DNA of 64,000 bases from Echinarachnius parma (taxonomy: Eukaryota > Echinodermata > Echinoidea > Clypeasteroida > Echinarachniidae). Where the stretch lies: contig JBAMJV010003051.1 in the NCBI GenBank assembly GCA_037951105.1, positions 1-64,000 on the forward strand. The letters run 5' to 3'. Below, piece after piece: positions 38,782-50,147 of this stretch. The notes below the pieces were generated by a model. The model was not told the DNA's origin and searched no databases. It saw only the letters and a list, made by a program, of their open reading frames with translations. Each line of letters opens with the position of its first letter. Position 1 is the stretch's first letter. Made by a program: the position numbers and the translations under genes.

Positions 38782-39502
38782 CCTTATTTTAACTGGTCTA
38801 TTTCAGACCAGGTTTTTACTGGGGGTGGGGGGGGGGGTCATTTTGACCCCCCCCCCCCCCCCCCCTAAGATCTCGAAGACCGATTGTCCGATTCACGCGA
38901 AATTTTGCATAGAGGTACATTGGAGTATTAGCGACGTGCTCATGTTTTCGTTTAAACGATCCAATGTTAAATATGCAAATTATGCGCATATTAATTAGCA
39001 AAGTATGCTTATTTATGCAGAAATCCTCTTTTTGTCTATAAATCACTAAATGTTGCTCAGAATATGCTAATTTTGTGCATGATTATTCTTTATGACTTAA
39101 TTAACAGGTTTTCAACAAAATGAAAAATTCTTTATGTATTTCTTTGTTTTTGGAATTTCTTATGTATTTCTTTGTTTTTTCGACTTATGTTTGTTATTGT
39201 TTTTTTCAATGGAATAAATTATTAACCATTATCCAACCATTTTAGCCCAAAATTAAATGATTGCAGTGATTAGAATGAAAAATAATGAAGGGTTTTATGT
39301 ATTCTAGGAAAAAAAAATCGATTTCCATAGGATTTGTACACAAATCACAAAATTAAGCGAAAAAGTTGCGCAAGACTTCAATGAAAAAACTCATGAAGTC
39401 GCGTGGTAATATCTGCGCACGTTGAGGAATTATCGCGCGAAAAGTCGAGGGGTCAAATTGCAAATTGACCCCCCCCCCCCCCCCCCCCCAGTTAAGATAG
39501 GG
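38782..39502. mobile_element. TTAA-flanked element with G/C-run edges, second copy
   Basis: Left end CCTTATTTTAACTGG, right end CCAGTTAAGATAGGG (inverted, two mismatches), TTAA on both sides (38778-38781 and 39503-39506). Poly-G/poly-C runs lie just inside each end, as in 34654-35484. 721 bp, no coding. Confidence 0.85.
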
Positions 39503-39831
39503 TTAATGGGGCAATAATTTATGGAAATACTAAACCAGGGCTAGCAGGGCTCGATACTAGCACTTATCCACTTGCCCGGGGCAAGTAATAAATTGGTGTC
39601 GGCCAAGTAAAATGTCATAAGTTGGTCTAGTTTGCTTGCCCGATCGGGCAACTAAATAATTGTTAAACTGCAAGAGAACGATGTAATTTCACATGTGTTA
39701 ATCTCATCTAGAAGTAAGAGGGCAAGTAAATTTTATATTGCGGCAAGTGAAATTTCAAAATGTATGATTTTGCTTGCCCAAATGTGCCAGTACAGAAAAA
39801 AAAGTTAGTGTGGAAGCTTGACTAAACTTAC

Positions 39832-40190
39832 AATTTCTCCACCTCAGCAGGTGTGCTTTCAGTGGTCTGAGATGCCTCCAGTGACTTGGATTCATCACAT
39901 CTCCTTGATTTTGTCGCACTGTGATCATTGGGGTGAATATTGGTGAAAGAGAGTAGCTGGTGTGTCTATTCAAAGAATTGTTTTACTTCAGGAAAACAGA
40001 AATTAATTACGACAACTTACTGGCTGGAGCTGGTTCTATTCTGTCCTGATGAATAGGCCTGTGTGCTCTGCGGCCGTGATGGGTACGGCGAGTCGTCGTA
40101 TACCGAGCTCGCAGACCCTGCTCCATATATCCTGATGTAGCAATTGGTGACTGTGATGGTGATCGTTGATACAATGGAGACTTCGTGTAC
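39832..40190 (-). pseudogene. Two candidate exons of a Myb-type gene
   Basis: Minus-strand open segments end in good donors: about 39950-39835 (…STPAEVEKL then GTAAG) and about 40190-40021 (…SSVYDDSPYPSRPQSTQAYS then GTAAG). They lie between the Myb exon 42103-41783 and the coiled-coil fragment at 37.7 kb, in transcript order. Family membership is inferred from position only. Confidence 0.3.
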
Positions 40191-40989
40191 CATAGCTAAC
40201 ATTAGCTTGGTTGTGGGATTACAGAATTATAATACTGAGTGTGCATGTTAATTTGGGCTTGATCGCATTATAGCGGAGGCATTTCGACTGCGCGCAGTTG
40301 AAGATCAACATCACAGAAAATGGCAAATGATTCAGAATGACCCCAACTTAGTTCATCCATTCCTTCAGTTTTTGTATTCACCTGTCTGACAGTCAAATGT
40401 CTAGTGAATGCCTTGTAGCATGAGCGAAGGTATCATAACTCAATGGCTACACACTCTCAACCCTTGATTTGCCTAAACAGATCTTCATTGTGTTTGTCCT
40501 CGGCTGCCTTTATCAAACGCGTTGCTTCAATAGAAGCACATGTCAATTCTTCAGCTCTTCTTTTCCTAGTTACTCTACACACAACATACTTATTTCCTTT
40601 ACAGAGGATGCTATGACGAGGTATGACATGCGCTGATCTTTGCTGGATGCCCGCTACATGTAGGAACTGTTGAGCTTGACCTTAGTCTCTTCTGCCGAGG
40701 ATCTATTGATGATTGAGCAAAAGTGGACCTTCCATCTCTTAGGTTTCCCTTTGCCCCTCAACAAATTAAAGACAGAAAAGAAAAGAAAAGAAAGAGGGGG
40801 AAACAAAGAGGAAAAATTAAGTACTAAAAAAAAGTGTCTAAATTCTTCCTTAAACTCCCTGTTGTGGTGCTTGATTTCTCTGTCCAGTTTGATATTTGTG
40901 TCAGCTTGTCCTTCATTGTTCATGCACCTATTCCAGATGAGTTGGTGTGCAAGCTGTGGGGAAAGGAGGCCTTTCACCCGGGCCAAGAG

Positions 40990-41447
40990 TCTCCTCTTGG
41001 CAGTGGTAGTGGTAGCTCTACTTGGTTTTATCCGTCAGCTTGAAATACAGCAGGAGGAACTTGAAAAGGCGAACGATGCATTCACCAACATGAAGAGCAT
41101 CCTCAAAATCTAGCAACATTAATTCCTCCATCCTCAATGGGTAGCTGTAGAAGTCCAGCTACAAAAGGATTCTCATCTCCAGTGCTCTCTAACAAAGGTC
41201 TATCGACCTGCACAGAAATAGGCCACTCCTCTTTGAAGATACAAGTATTCCCTTCATGTCTAATTAGTTTGATTCTTAGAAGAGCAAAGCTGGCCCGGAA
41301 TGCCTTGTCTGAAAATGATGTCACCTCTCTCTTATTGCCCATTCCATCAGCTCCATCTCTAACAGTGAGAGATGCATGATTTTCATCAAGTAGATTAAAT
41401 CTAATAGAAATCAATGAATCTCTAGATAAGGTGCTGTGCTGCGTCAC
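40990..41447 (-). pseudogene. Fragment of an unrecognised mobile-type protein
   Basis: The minus-strand frame encodes LISIRFNLLDENHASLTVRD, KREVTSFSDKAFRASFALLR, KEEWPISVQVDRPLLESTGD and NVARFDFEDALHVGECIVRL, then a stop near 40990. It reads like real protein, not like chance. The family is not recognised. It abuts copies of the dispersed fragment at 41450-41640. Confidence 0.45.
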
Positions 41448-41449
41448 TA

Positions 41450-41640
41450 GGAGCTTGAGGAAGTGGCCCTACATGATGAGAGGTGCTATCTCCAGAAAGA
41501 TCCCTCTTCTTCCTGGAGAGTACATTGTATGACAGCTTGAGTTGATCTTATAGTTAGAAGATGTATCAGTCATCACTGAACAGAGCTCATCAAGCTAGGA
41601 GCTTGAGGAAGTCGCCCTACATGATGAGAGGTGCTATCTC
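41450..41640. repeat. Dispersed 170-bp fragment, copies 1 and 2
   Basis: AGGAGCTTGAGGAAGTCGCC and CATGATGAGAGGTGCTATCT appear twice in tandem, separated by CTGGAGAGTACATTGTATGA and TCAGTCATCACTGAACAGAG. Related copies are at 51340, 52945, 53400, 55765 and 58630. Confidence 0.8.
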
Positions 41641-41782
41641 TCATCACAATCGCATTCGCAGTCACATTTTCATTCACACTCGGGTCGATCGGTCAAAGTG
41701 TTGGCGTGTCACATCACACCCACAGTACACATGCACATGGCAAGTAAAATTATATTTGGAAACTTATGAAAGGTTTGTTTAC

Positions 41783-42103
41783 TTTGGCATTGGGCGTGGA
41801 AGCGGCATTGTGCTAGGCGTTGTGCAAGGGCGTTTCTCCCTGGCGACGAAGCATTCTGCCGTCACAGCTTTGGGATTGTTCGCCGTGATGTCTGAATCTT
41901 CGTTGAATGGATTTCGTATTTCAATGAACTCCGTTGGAACGAGCCTCTTTACTTCTTTTGCTATCATGGCCGGCTCGGGTGGCGGCGGACCTCCCCCCGT
42001 CTCCCCTGTTTGTGACCGGAACGAAGACCATTCGGCCTTCGCCTGCAGCTTGATTCGCCGCCACTGGTCTTTCAGTTCTCTCTCATCCCTTTTTTTGCCG
42101 TAC
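41783..42103 (-). CDS. Myb/SANT-like exon (NAIF1/Harbinger-accessory type)
   Basis: The acceptor TATTAG at 42104-42105 and the donor GTAAAC bound a 107-codon open exon. It starts YGKKRDERELKDQWRRIKLQ, continues KAEWSSFRSQTGETGGGPPP, and then ELKDQW/TGGGP is followed by EVKRLVPTEFIEIRNPFN. The TGGGPP signature after a Myb/SANT-like helix is typical of Myb-type accessory proteins of Harbinger elements and of NAIF1. The first half of the domain is not visible next to it, so the gene is fragmentary here. Confidence 0.65.
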
Positions 42104-42992
42104 CTAATACTAGGTATGTTACAAAAAAAATAAATCTCACAATTCAAGCTCTTGCTATATACCATCAAACAGGGCTTGATAAGACCTTTCATTTGATGCC
42201 TCATTCATCCTAATATCCCCAGTAATAACAAAGTACATGTATGCCAATTCTAAACGCCCGGAAATCAAGTATTTAATTCTTTTGTTTTCCTTTGTTTTTG
42301 TAACAAAAGCTGTGATCTCAACTGTGATCGAAAGACTTTATTTCATTACGAAAATGTGTGTAACTTTCTTTAGAATGAAGATTTTTCAATAAAACTTTTA
42401 GCAATGATAGACAGGAATTTGCTGAAAAGAAAACATTACATTTCAGCGAGCCTAATTTACAGATAACCTTGAAAAATTAATTAGTTAATTAATGAATTGA
42501 TTAATAATAGGAATAATACATAATAAACATACATAAACTGTTGAATTCTGGTGGTTAAAATCATATCTTAAAACATTGTATAAACTGTTTGAGCCTTAAC
42601 TGGCTAATAAATCATAATAAATCTATTAATTAATCATTTGACCTGATTGGTTGAATTAATTGACTTAATGACTGAATTAATTAAAATCAAAACAAAACAA
42701 AAACATATGGAAGATGCCTTTTTAGAGAGGGCCCTCTTGTGTTTTAATGGTTCTTTTTGAACGATAACGGGCTTTTTACCTAGTCGTTTGTAATTTTGTA
42801 TACATGTACCTTTCGAGCATGGTGGAGTAATAACTATTAGTTTGTAATGTTACTGTCCAGGTTTGGTTATGTAAGTTCAGCCGTACCAAAACTGTACTAC
42901 CCCTTTAATATCCTTTTTGCTGAATAATAGACTAAAATGAATAAAATTTAATTGTGAAATGCAAGCCAACCACGTTAAGGTTGAAAACCCAC

Positions 42993-43331
42993 CTTTTGCT
43001 CCTAGCTGGTCAAATTTCGCCAGTATTTTCATGGAGACATCCAGCTGACGACGGGCAATGTCCAAGGCCTCACGCTGCATCGCCAACATTGCTGAATCAC
43101 TATACTCCCGGGTGCTTCTTTTCTCCTCCATCTCCAGAAGGTCTTCCCACGAAGCGCTGAATTCCTGACAGCTGTCTCGTTTGGCTTTTTTCGACGGCTG
43201 TTGTGGGGACGGGGTCGCAAAGAGAGAAACGTCTGCTGCTCCATGTGCTGTTGATGATGATGGTGTTCTAAGCGATGCTTGTGCAGGTGACGCTTGTACA
43301 GGCGTTGCTTTTTCAGGGGTCTTTAGGGCAG
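42993..43331 (-). CDS. Myb-partner C-terminal exon, copy A
   Basis: The acceptor ATTAAAG and the donor GTGGGT enclose an open 113-codon exon: a Thr/Pro/Ser-rich start (LKTPEKATPVQASPAQASLR), a basic patch (PSKKAKR), then a coiled coil MLAMQREALDIARRQLDVSM. This is the layout of the C-terminal part of Myb/SANT-type transposon proteins. The N-terminal domain exons are probably those at 49-50 kb. Confidence 0.5.
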
Positions 43332-43639
43332 CTTTAATGTAAAAAGAGATTATCATAATATTTTGCCTACTTTTATTGCAGATTAGCAGAAAACAACGTC
43401 TCCATATGAAGAAGATCAGCAGCCATCTGATACATCAGGATTTCATAATCTGTTGCACCATCATAGCTCTCTAGCAGAAAACAAGGTCTCCATGAAGAAG
43501 ATCGGCAGCCAGCTCATACATCCGGATTTCATAATCTGTTGCATCATCATAGCTCTCTGACTCAGTCCAATATGCAACTGTTTACACTTTGACCTTGCTT
43601 TTTCAAAGCTTTTCGATTTTGGCATTGTAGACCTTTAGG

Positions 43640-45389
43640 TTTTTGTCTTCAAAGCAGACATGGCAGGCCTTCCTTCCTACCATCAAGGATATCCTGGAGA
43701 TCATCCAATTTAGAATAGTCTAGATTTGGATAATCTTTCCGGACACTGTCTACACCATTCTCCTTCAGTTTCTTGTCTAGTTTTTTTCTTTCTGTTGTGT
43801 CGTGAGCATGCTCTTTTTCTTTCTCCCTCCTGATGATTTCTGCTCTGAGTTCCTTCTGCTTCTTTTTCCGTTTGTCCCTTTGCATCCTCCCTGACTTTAC
43901 GGCCTTGCATAGAATCTCCTCCCTCCGTTCTTCCTCAAGACCGTCCAAGTACTCCACTGTTCTGTTTTTGCATGAACGCATCCGGCAAGAGAGATGGCAT
44001 ACAGTGGCATTTGGAGACCGTTGCTTTGAGGAACTAAACATTCCCATGATCTCCTCTGCGTCCATGTTGTGCGATCAGAAGTGATCAGAAGTTCTTGGAG
44101 CTTTTTCAGAGTGGCATCGATGGTCAACTTGCCTCCAAAGAAATCTTCCTTTGCTGAAACAAGGCGTTCTGGATGTTGTTCAGCGTCCTTCAATGCAGCA
44201 ATAACCTGTCGCACAACATTAATGCCGTCAAGATGGTTGATCTGATGATAGCTAGATGTGTAGAACAGTCTCATCCATGGACCTGTAAGATGTTTGCCAA
44301 TGAGTCCCAATACCTGGAGTAGAAAAGTCCTGTAGGATGGCGCTCCTCAACCCACCACATGATGTGCCGATGTTCAGCAGTTCTGTGAATTCATCATAGA
44401 ACTTTATCAGTTTTCCACTGATGTGGAAAAGGACATGCAATCTGTTGCCACGATAGCGGGGTAATACACCCCTTGGAATGTTCGTACTGTCCAAGAAAGA
44501 AACAAACCCTCTTGGATCCCCCTTTCCACACTTGTAGCGCATCTTACTCATTTGTAGCACAATGTTGCCAGCTACACAGTCTTTTCCATACATCTTCCCT
44601 CTGGCTTCTTCATGGGTTTTGAGGGCAGAACGAACTGCTGAAGTGATCGAGTCTAGAGGGTGCAGATGGCAGTTGAGTTCGTTGAGGCTTTTTCCCCACT
44701 CACTATTAACAGTTCTGATAACAAGGTGGTTAGCTGCACATCTGTCTGTTAAAGTGTTTGTGATGTTCCCTATCATTTCCTTCTTTGCGTCTTGAACGTT
44801 TGCAGCATCATTGAAGTAAGTGTAGGTTTCGGCTAGGTTGTCAATGGTACTGCAGATATGAGTAGCATAGTCTTCAGCTCTACCACCAGCTAACACATCG
44901 ACAGCAGCAGCTAGGCATTGATCCTTGGACGTCAAATGTATGCTATTAATGTGTGTCTCCTCTTGCGTAGTTGCATCGAAACCTAGGGTTAAATCTTTAG
45001 TTCCAAGTAAGAATTCTGCAGTTTGGAGTTCTGAGATTGCACCGGCCTAGTTCTCGAGCCATGAGTTCTACTGAGCTTCGTTGAGGGACACTGTCAAGCT
45101 CAATTCCACTCCGCTTGTGTAGACTATCAAGCAAGATAGGGATGTTCGCTGTTGGCATTTTATTTGCGATGCAGTCAAACACCTTCATTCTTGTAGATGA
45201 AGAGTAATTCTTCAAGTCTACTTTTGCAGTTTCTTTCAGCATCAGATTCTCGAATTCAAGGTGCCTTACATCCTCTTTACTCTTCTGCAGTAATTCTCTT
45301 CCTTTCCGGTGCTGAAGAACAGACACAGTTTTCTGCTTCTTCTTGCCGTGCAACTTTTTGAGTTCATGGTGTGGGGGTGGGGGAGGCAT
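43640..45389 (-). pseudogene. DDE-like transposase-type ORF, copy A
   Basis: Fragments in order on the minus strand: a Lys-rich coiled coil from 45389 (KKLHGKKKQKTVSVLQHRKG); a frameshift near 45040; then LGFDATTQEETHINSIHLTS, NTLTDRCAANHLVI, LNCHLHPLDSITSAVRSALK and KCGKGDPRGFVSFLDS; a second break near 44320; then IGKHLTGPWMRLFYTSS and a Lys-rich C-terminal region (43649-44065). The D-A-T-T-Q and T-D-R-x3-N-H blocks look like an RNase-H-fold transposase, but I do not recognise the family. Two breaks are shared with copy B; the 8-bp deletion near 43680 is private. Confidence 0.55.
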
Positions 45390-45768
45390 AGTATTAGTTT
45401 ATAAATCTTGGTCAACCCCCATCATCACCACCCATGCATAATAACAAATAATAATAAACAAAAACAAAAATAAAAACGGCGATGTCATGATACATGTACA
45501 ATTCAATCTCATTTTGCACACAATACAGCTTGAAACATACAATCAAAATCCACCAAAATCCGTTTGTAATTTTGTATACATGTACCTTTCGAGCATGGTG
45601 GAGTAATAACTATTAGTTTGTAATGTTACTTTCCAGGTTTGGTTATGTAAGTTCAGCCATACTAAAACTGTACTACCCCTTTAATATCCTTTTTGCTGAA
45701 TAATAGACTAAAATGAATAAAATTTAATTGTGAAATGCAAGCCAACCACGTTAAGGTTGAAAACCCAC

Positions 45769-46107
45769 CTTTTGCTCCTAGCTGGTCAAATTTCGCCAGT
45801 ATTTTCATGGAGACATCCAGCTGACGACGGGCAATGTCCAAGGCCTCACGCTGCATCGCAAACATTGCTGCATCACTATTCTCCTGGGTGCTTCTTTTCT
45901 CCTCCATCTCCAGAAGGTCTTCCCACGAAGCGCTGAATTCCTGACAGCTGTGTCGTTTGGCTTTTTTCGACGGCTGTTGTGGGGACGGGGTCGCAAAGAG
46001 AGAAACGTCTGCTGCTCCATGTGCTGTTGATGATGATGGTGTTCTAAGCGATGCTTGTGCAGGTGACGCTTGTACAGGCGTTGCTTTTTCAGGGGTCTTT
46101 AGGGCAG
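45769..46107 (-). CDS. Myb-partner C-terminal exon, copy B
   Basis: Same exon as 42993-43331 with a few replacements (for example RDSCQ to RHSCQ, REYSDSAML to QENSDAAMF). It is open and has both splice signals. Confidence 0.5.
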
Positions 46108-46389
46108 CTTTAATGTAAAAAGAGATTATCATAATATTTTGCCTACTTTTATTGCAGATTAGCAGAAAACAACGTCTCCATATGAAGAAGATCAGCAGCC
46201 ATCTGATACATCAGGATTTCATAATCTGTTGCACCATCATAGCTCTCTAGCAGAAAACAAGGTCTCCATGAAGAAGATCGGCAGCCAGCTCATACATCCG
46301 GATTTCATAATCTGTTGCATCATCATAGCTCTCTGACTCAGTCCAATATGCAACTGTTTACACTTTGACCTTGCTTTTTCGAGGCTTTT

Positions 46390-48200
46390 CGATTTTGGCA
46401 TTGTAGACCTTTAGGTTTTTGTCTTCAAAGCAGACATGGCAGGCCTTCCTTCCTACTATCCTCCCATCAAGGATATCCTGGAGATCATCCAATTTAGAAT
46501 AGTCTAGATTTGGATAATCTTTCCGGACACTGTCTACACCATTCTCCTTCAGTTTCTTGTCTAGTTTTTTTCTTTCTGTTGTGTCGTGAGCATGCTCTTT
46601 TCTTTCTCCCTCCTGATGATTTCTGCTCTGAGTTCCTTCTGCTTCTTTTTCCGTTTGTCCCTTTGCATTCTCCCTGACTTTACGGCCTTGCATAGAATCT
46701 CCTCCCTCCGTTCTTCCTCAAGACCGTCCAAGTACTCCACTGTTCTGTTTTTGCATGAACGCATCCGGCAAGAGAGATGGCATACAGTGGCATTTGGAGA
46801 CCGTTGCTTTGAGGAACTAAACATTCCCATTATCTCCTCTGCGTCCATGTTGTGCGATCAGAAGTGATCAGAAGTTCTTGGAGCTTTTTCAGAGTGGCAT
46901 CGATGGTCAACTTGCCTCCAAAGAAATCTTCCTTTGCTGAAACAAGGCGTTCTGGATGTTGTTCAGCGTCCTTCAATGCAGCAATAACCTGTCGCACAAC
47001 ATTAATGCCGTCAAGATGGTTGATCTGTTGATCGCTAGATGTGTAGAACAGTCTCATCCATGGACCTGTAAGATGTTTGCCAATGAGTCCCAATACCTGG
47101 AGTAGAAAAGTCCTGTAGGATGGCGCTCCTCAACCCACCACATGATGTGCCGATGTTCAGCAGTTCTGTGAATTCATCATAGAACTTTATCAGTTTTCCA
47201 CTGATGTGGAAAAGGACATGCAATCTGTTGCCACGATAGCGGGGTAATACACCCCTTGGAATGTTCGTACTGTCCAAGAAAGAAACAAACCCTCTTGGAT
47301 CCCCCTTTCCACACTTGTAGCGCATCTTACTCATTTGTAGCACAATGTTGCCAGCAACACAGTCTTTTCCATACATCTTCCCTCTGGCTTCTTCATGGGT
47401 TTTGAGGGCAGAACGAACTGCTGAAGTGATCGAGTCTAGAGGGTGCAGATGGCAGTTGAGTTCGTTGAGGCTTTTTCCCCACTCACTATTAACAGTTCTG
47501 ATAACAAGGTGGTTAGCTGCACATCTGTCTGTTAAGTGTTTGTGATGTTCCCTATCATTTCCTTCTTTGCGTCTTGAACGTTTGCAGCATCATTGAAGTA
47601 AGTGTAGGCTTCGGCTAGGTTGTCAATGGTACTGCAGATATGAGTAGCATAGTCTTCAGCTCTACCACCAGCTAACACATCGACAGCAGCAGCTAGGCAT
47701 TGATCCTTGGACGTCAAATGTATGCTATTAATGTGTGTCTCCTCTTGCGTAGTTGCATCGAAACCTAGGGTTAAATCTTTAGTTCCAAGTAAGAATTCTG
47801 CAGTTTGGAGTTCTGAGATTGCACCGGCCTAGTTCTCGAGCCATGAGTTCTACTGAGCTTCGTTGAGGGACACTGTCAAGCTCAATTCCACTCCGCTTGT
47901 GTAGACTATCAAGCAAGATAGGGATGTTCGCTGTTGGCATTTTATTTGCGATGCAGTCAAACACCTTCATTCTTGTAGATGAAGAGTAAGTCTTTAAGTC
48001 TACTTTTGCAGTGTTTGCACTTGAACTAGTACATGCAGACTCTACAGTTTCCTTCAGCATCAGATTCTCAAATTCAAGGTGCCTTACATCCTCTAAATAC
48101 TCTTCTGCAGTAATTCTCTTCCTTTCCGGTGCTGAAGAACAGACACAGTTTTCTGCTTCTTCTTGCCGTGCGACTTTTTGAGTTCATGGTGTGGGGGTGG
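46390..48200 (-). pseudogene. DDE-like transposase-type ORF, copy B
   Basis: Homologous to 43640-45389. It shares the breaks near the ELMARELG and STPG segments but adds its own: a one-base deletion at about 47534 in the TLTDRC region, a one-base deletion near 46598, and a two-base change near 48096. It retains the intact C-terminal CHVCFEDKNLKVYN zinc-type end that copy A lost. Confidence 0.55.
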
Positions 48201-48381
48201 GGGAGGCATAGTATTAGTTTAAAAATCTTGGTCAACCCCCATCATCACCACCCATGCATAATAACAAATAATAATAAACAAAAACAAAAATAAAAACGGC
48301 GATGTCATGATACATGTACAATTCAATCTCATTTTGCACACAATACAGCTTGAAACATACAATCAAAATCCACCAAAATCC

Positions 48382-49138
48382 GCTGTAATCATATTTCAAA
48401 TTAATTTGGTAAGTCAATATTATATCACAATACTACTTAGAAAATACATATTTTGTATTTTTATTTCGGGAAAATAAATTTTTTCTTGTTGGTTTTCCGT
48501 TCAAAATGATCGATAATTGTCACATAGGTTCTTTATTACCAACGATAATGGTCACATTCACTCATTGACAACACACAGTAATCCACTTCCGCATTCGCTC
48601 ACACGGGCACAATGCGCGAAAACCGCTAATCGATCCGTCATTTATGCATGACATTTCACATTCCGCATCCAAAAAAAAATCATATTTCGCGTCCATAGAT
48701 TTCGCTGAAATTTCACCAAAAGCAAGTTCACATGTATTAAATAATCAACTTAAATACCTTTTTTCTCAACCTCAATGCGGGATCAGGGTACAGAATGACT
48801 CCAAACACGACATTGTTCTCATCCGATAGATATCATGAGACAAAAATATAATCAGCCAATCATAAGCCCGCATTTGAGTAGGCTTCCCAAATGGTTTCCA
48901 ATAGTGTGCAACGGCCGCACGGCAGAAAACTTCGCGGCGAGATCGCACGCATTGCAACATACCTGCTAATACGGTAATTAAAAACAAACAAAGCCGTTGT
49001 CAATATTCAATCGTAATCAACATTTATGATAGCATCCACTAATATTATTATTATGAGTAGCTGCTGCAAATTATTTAGCCTAGATTATTACATATTCAGA
49101 ACCATAATTGAATTCAACGATGTTATAAAATGTTTGAT
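48382..49138. other. Unique AT-rich spacer, no gene seen
   Basis: No feature recognised; a short CpG-containing stretch lies at 48590-48640 and 48900-48960. It could be the 5' flank of the duplicated element. Confidence 0.4.
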
Positions 49139-49357
49139 CTAGTTAAATTTGAGTAACATCATCATAGTTGTAGAGAAGTCTGTTAACATTTTCTTCCAGA
49201 CTACTTTCTTTGCTGATGTAGCTGAAAAAGCGTTGCTTTTCAGCTCTACCACCTCGATGATGCCATCGCCACCCAAGAGACTTAGCAGATAGGACTTCTC
49301 TGCAGCGTCCCAATTTGCCTTTCTTTTACCTTTCTGTCCGGCTTCAGAGTCGCCCAT
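49139..49357 (-). CDS. Myb/SANT-like N-terminal ORF
   Basis: From ATG at 49357: MGDSEAGQKGKRKANWDAAE, then KSYLLSLLGGDGIIEVVELK and KKVVWKKMLTDF. W and LLSLL spacing and the late VVW match trihelix/Myb-SANT domains of transposon accessory proteins. The ATG overlaps the end of the upstream frame (stop at 49344-49346) by 14 bases in another frame. A stop follows without an obvious donor, so the real exon end is uncertain. Confidence 0.5.
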   Translation of the reverse strand: MGDSEAGQKGKRKANWDAAEKSYLLSLLGGDGIIEVVELKSNAFSATSAKKVVWKKMLTDFSTTMMMLLKFN

Positions 49358-49520
49358 TTGTTTTTTTACCAGTTCTGTCCCGTTCTACTTTATAGTTCAG
49401 GGCCTGGCACTTCAACCGTGCCCATTTCTTCTTCACATCCTGCCAGCTGCGTTCTGGGCCCCTGGCAGTGCGGAGCGCACTGCCGGCCTTCCTCCAGTAT
49501 TTTTCTTTTCGTTTTTCGAC
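49344..49520 (-). CDS. Myb/SANT-like terminal exon
   Basis: Acceptor ATTCTAG, 58 codons and TGA. Encodes EKYWRKAGSALRTARGPERS, WQDVKKKWARLKCQALNYKV, the third helix of a Myb/SANT-like domain whose first helix is in the exon at 49988-49881 (codon phase continuous). Confidence 0.6.
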   Translation of the reverse strand, partial: VEKRKEKYWRKAGSALRTARGPERSWQDVKKKWARLKCQALNYKVERDRTGKKTNGRL

Positions 49521-49880
49521 CTAGAATATAAATACATAAATAAACAATCAGTTAATTTCAATGAAAATAAATGTCGCAGACTTTAAGTCAATGCTTGAGA
49601 ATTCCAACAAATTATATATCAAACTTAAATGCAAGGAAACAACCAAAATAAAAGCTCACAAATTCTCAGACTGTTTCAACTAAAACAGAGTTTGTACATC
49701 ATCTGTCAGAAAGATATGAACGTTTTATAAACTAAAGGCAGAGCACCGGTGATAAAAGTACTTGTGGAAGTTCCTTTAAAGTAGTTTTTCTTATGACAGA
49801 CATCAGAATGGTAATGTTCATTAGCAGGTATGACAAATATGATTTTACATCATTTAGCATAATGATGAATATCAACTTAC

Positions 49881-49988
49881 TTTTGAGCCGCAATGGCCGG
49901 CCTTTCCAAACAGCTTCTTGCCATTCTCCCTAACGTAGGCCAGCAGAGTTTGGGTTTCAATTTCCGCGAAATCTGGTTTCCTTACGGA
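49881..49988 (-). CDS. Myb/SANT-like first-helix exon
   Basis: The acceptor ATTACAG and the donor GTAAGT bound 36 codons: SVRKPDFAEIETQTLLAYVR, ENGKKLFGK. KPDF.E.E...LL..V is a typical opening of NAIF1-like Myb/SANT domains. Joins 49520 in phase. Confidence 0.6.
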
Positions 49989-50113
49989 CTGTAATGTAAA
50001 GAGAGGATACAAAATTCCATAAATTATTGCATGACTTAAAGTCACTGATATATTTTTGTTTAACATCAGTTAAGGCACTAGCTGAGGGGTTGCCCCATGA
50101 CCATGTTATTCAC

Positions 50114-50114
<1 letters not shown>

Positions 50115-50147
<33 letters not shown>

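Larger units (their letters stand above)
42786..45561. repeat. 2.8 kb tandem duplication, copy A
   Basis: Starts GTTTGTAATTTTGTATACAT and ends AATCCACCAAAATCC, where copy B begins directly at 45562 with the same 5' sequence. The two copies are nearly identical. Copy A has an 8-bp deletion near 43680 and lacks a 36-bp in-frame segment found in B near 48035. Confidence 0.95.
45562..48381. repeat. 2.8 kb tandem duplication, copy B
   Basis: Second copy of 42786-45561. It ends at the same AATCCACCAAAATCC sequence, after which unique DNA resumes. Confidence 0.95.

Noticed and set aside
40670..41113. 147-codon plus-strand ORF with a hydrophobic segment
   Set aside because: It is the antisense shadow of the readable minus-strand fragment at 40990-41447 plus low-complexity AAGAAAAG sequence.
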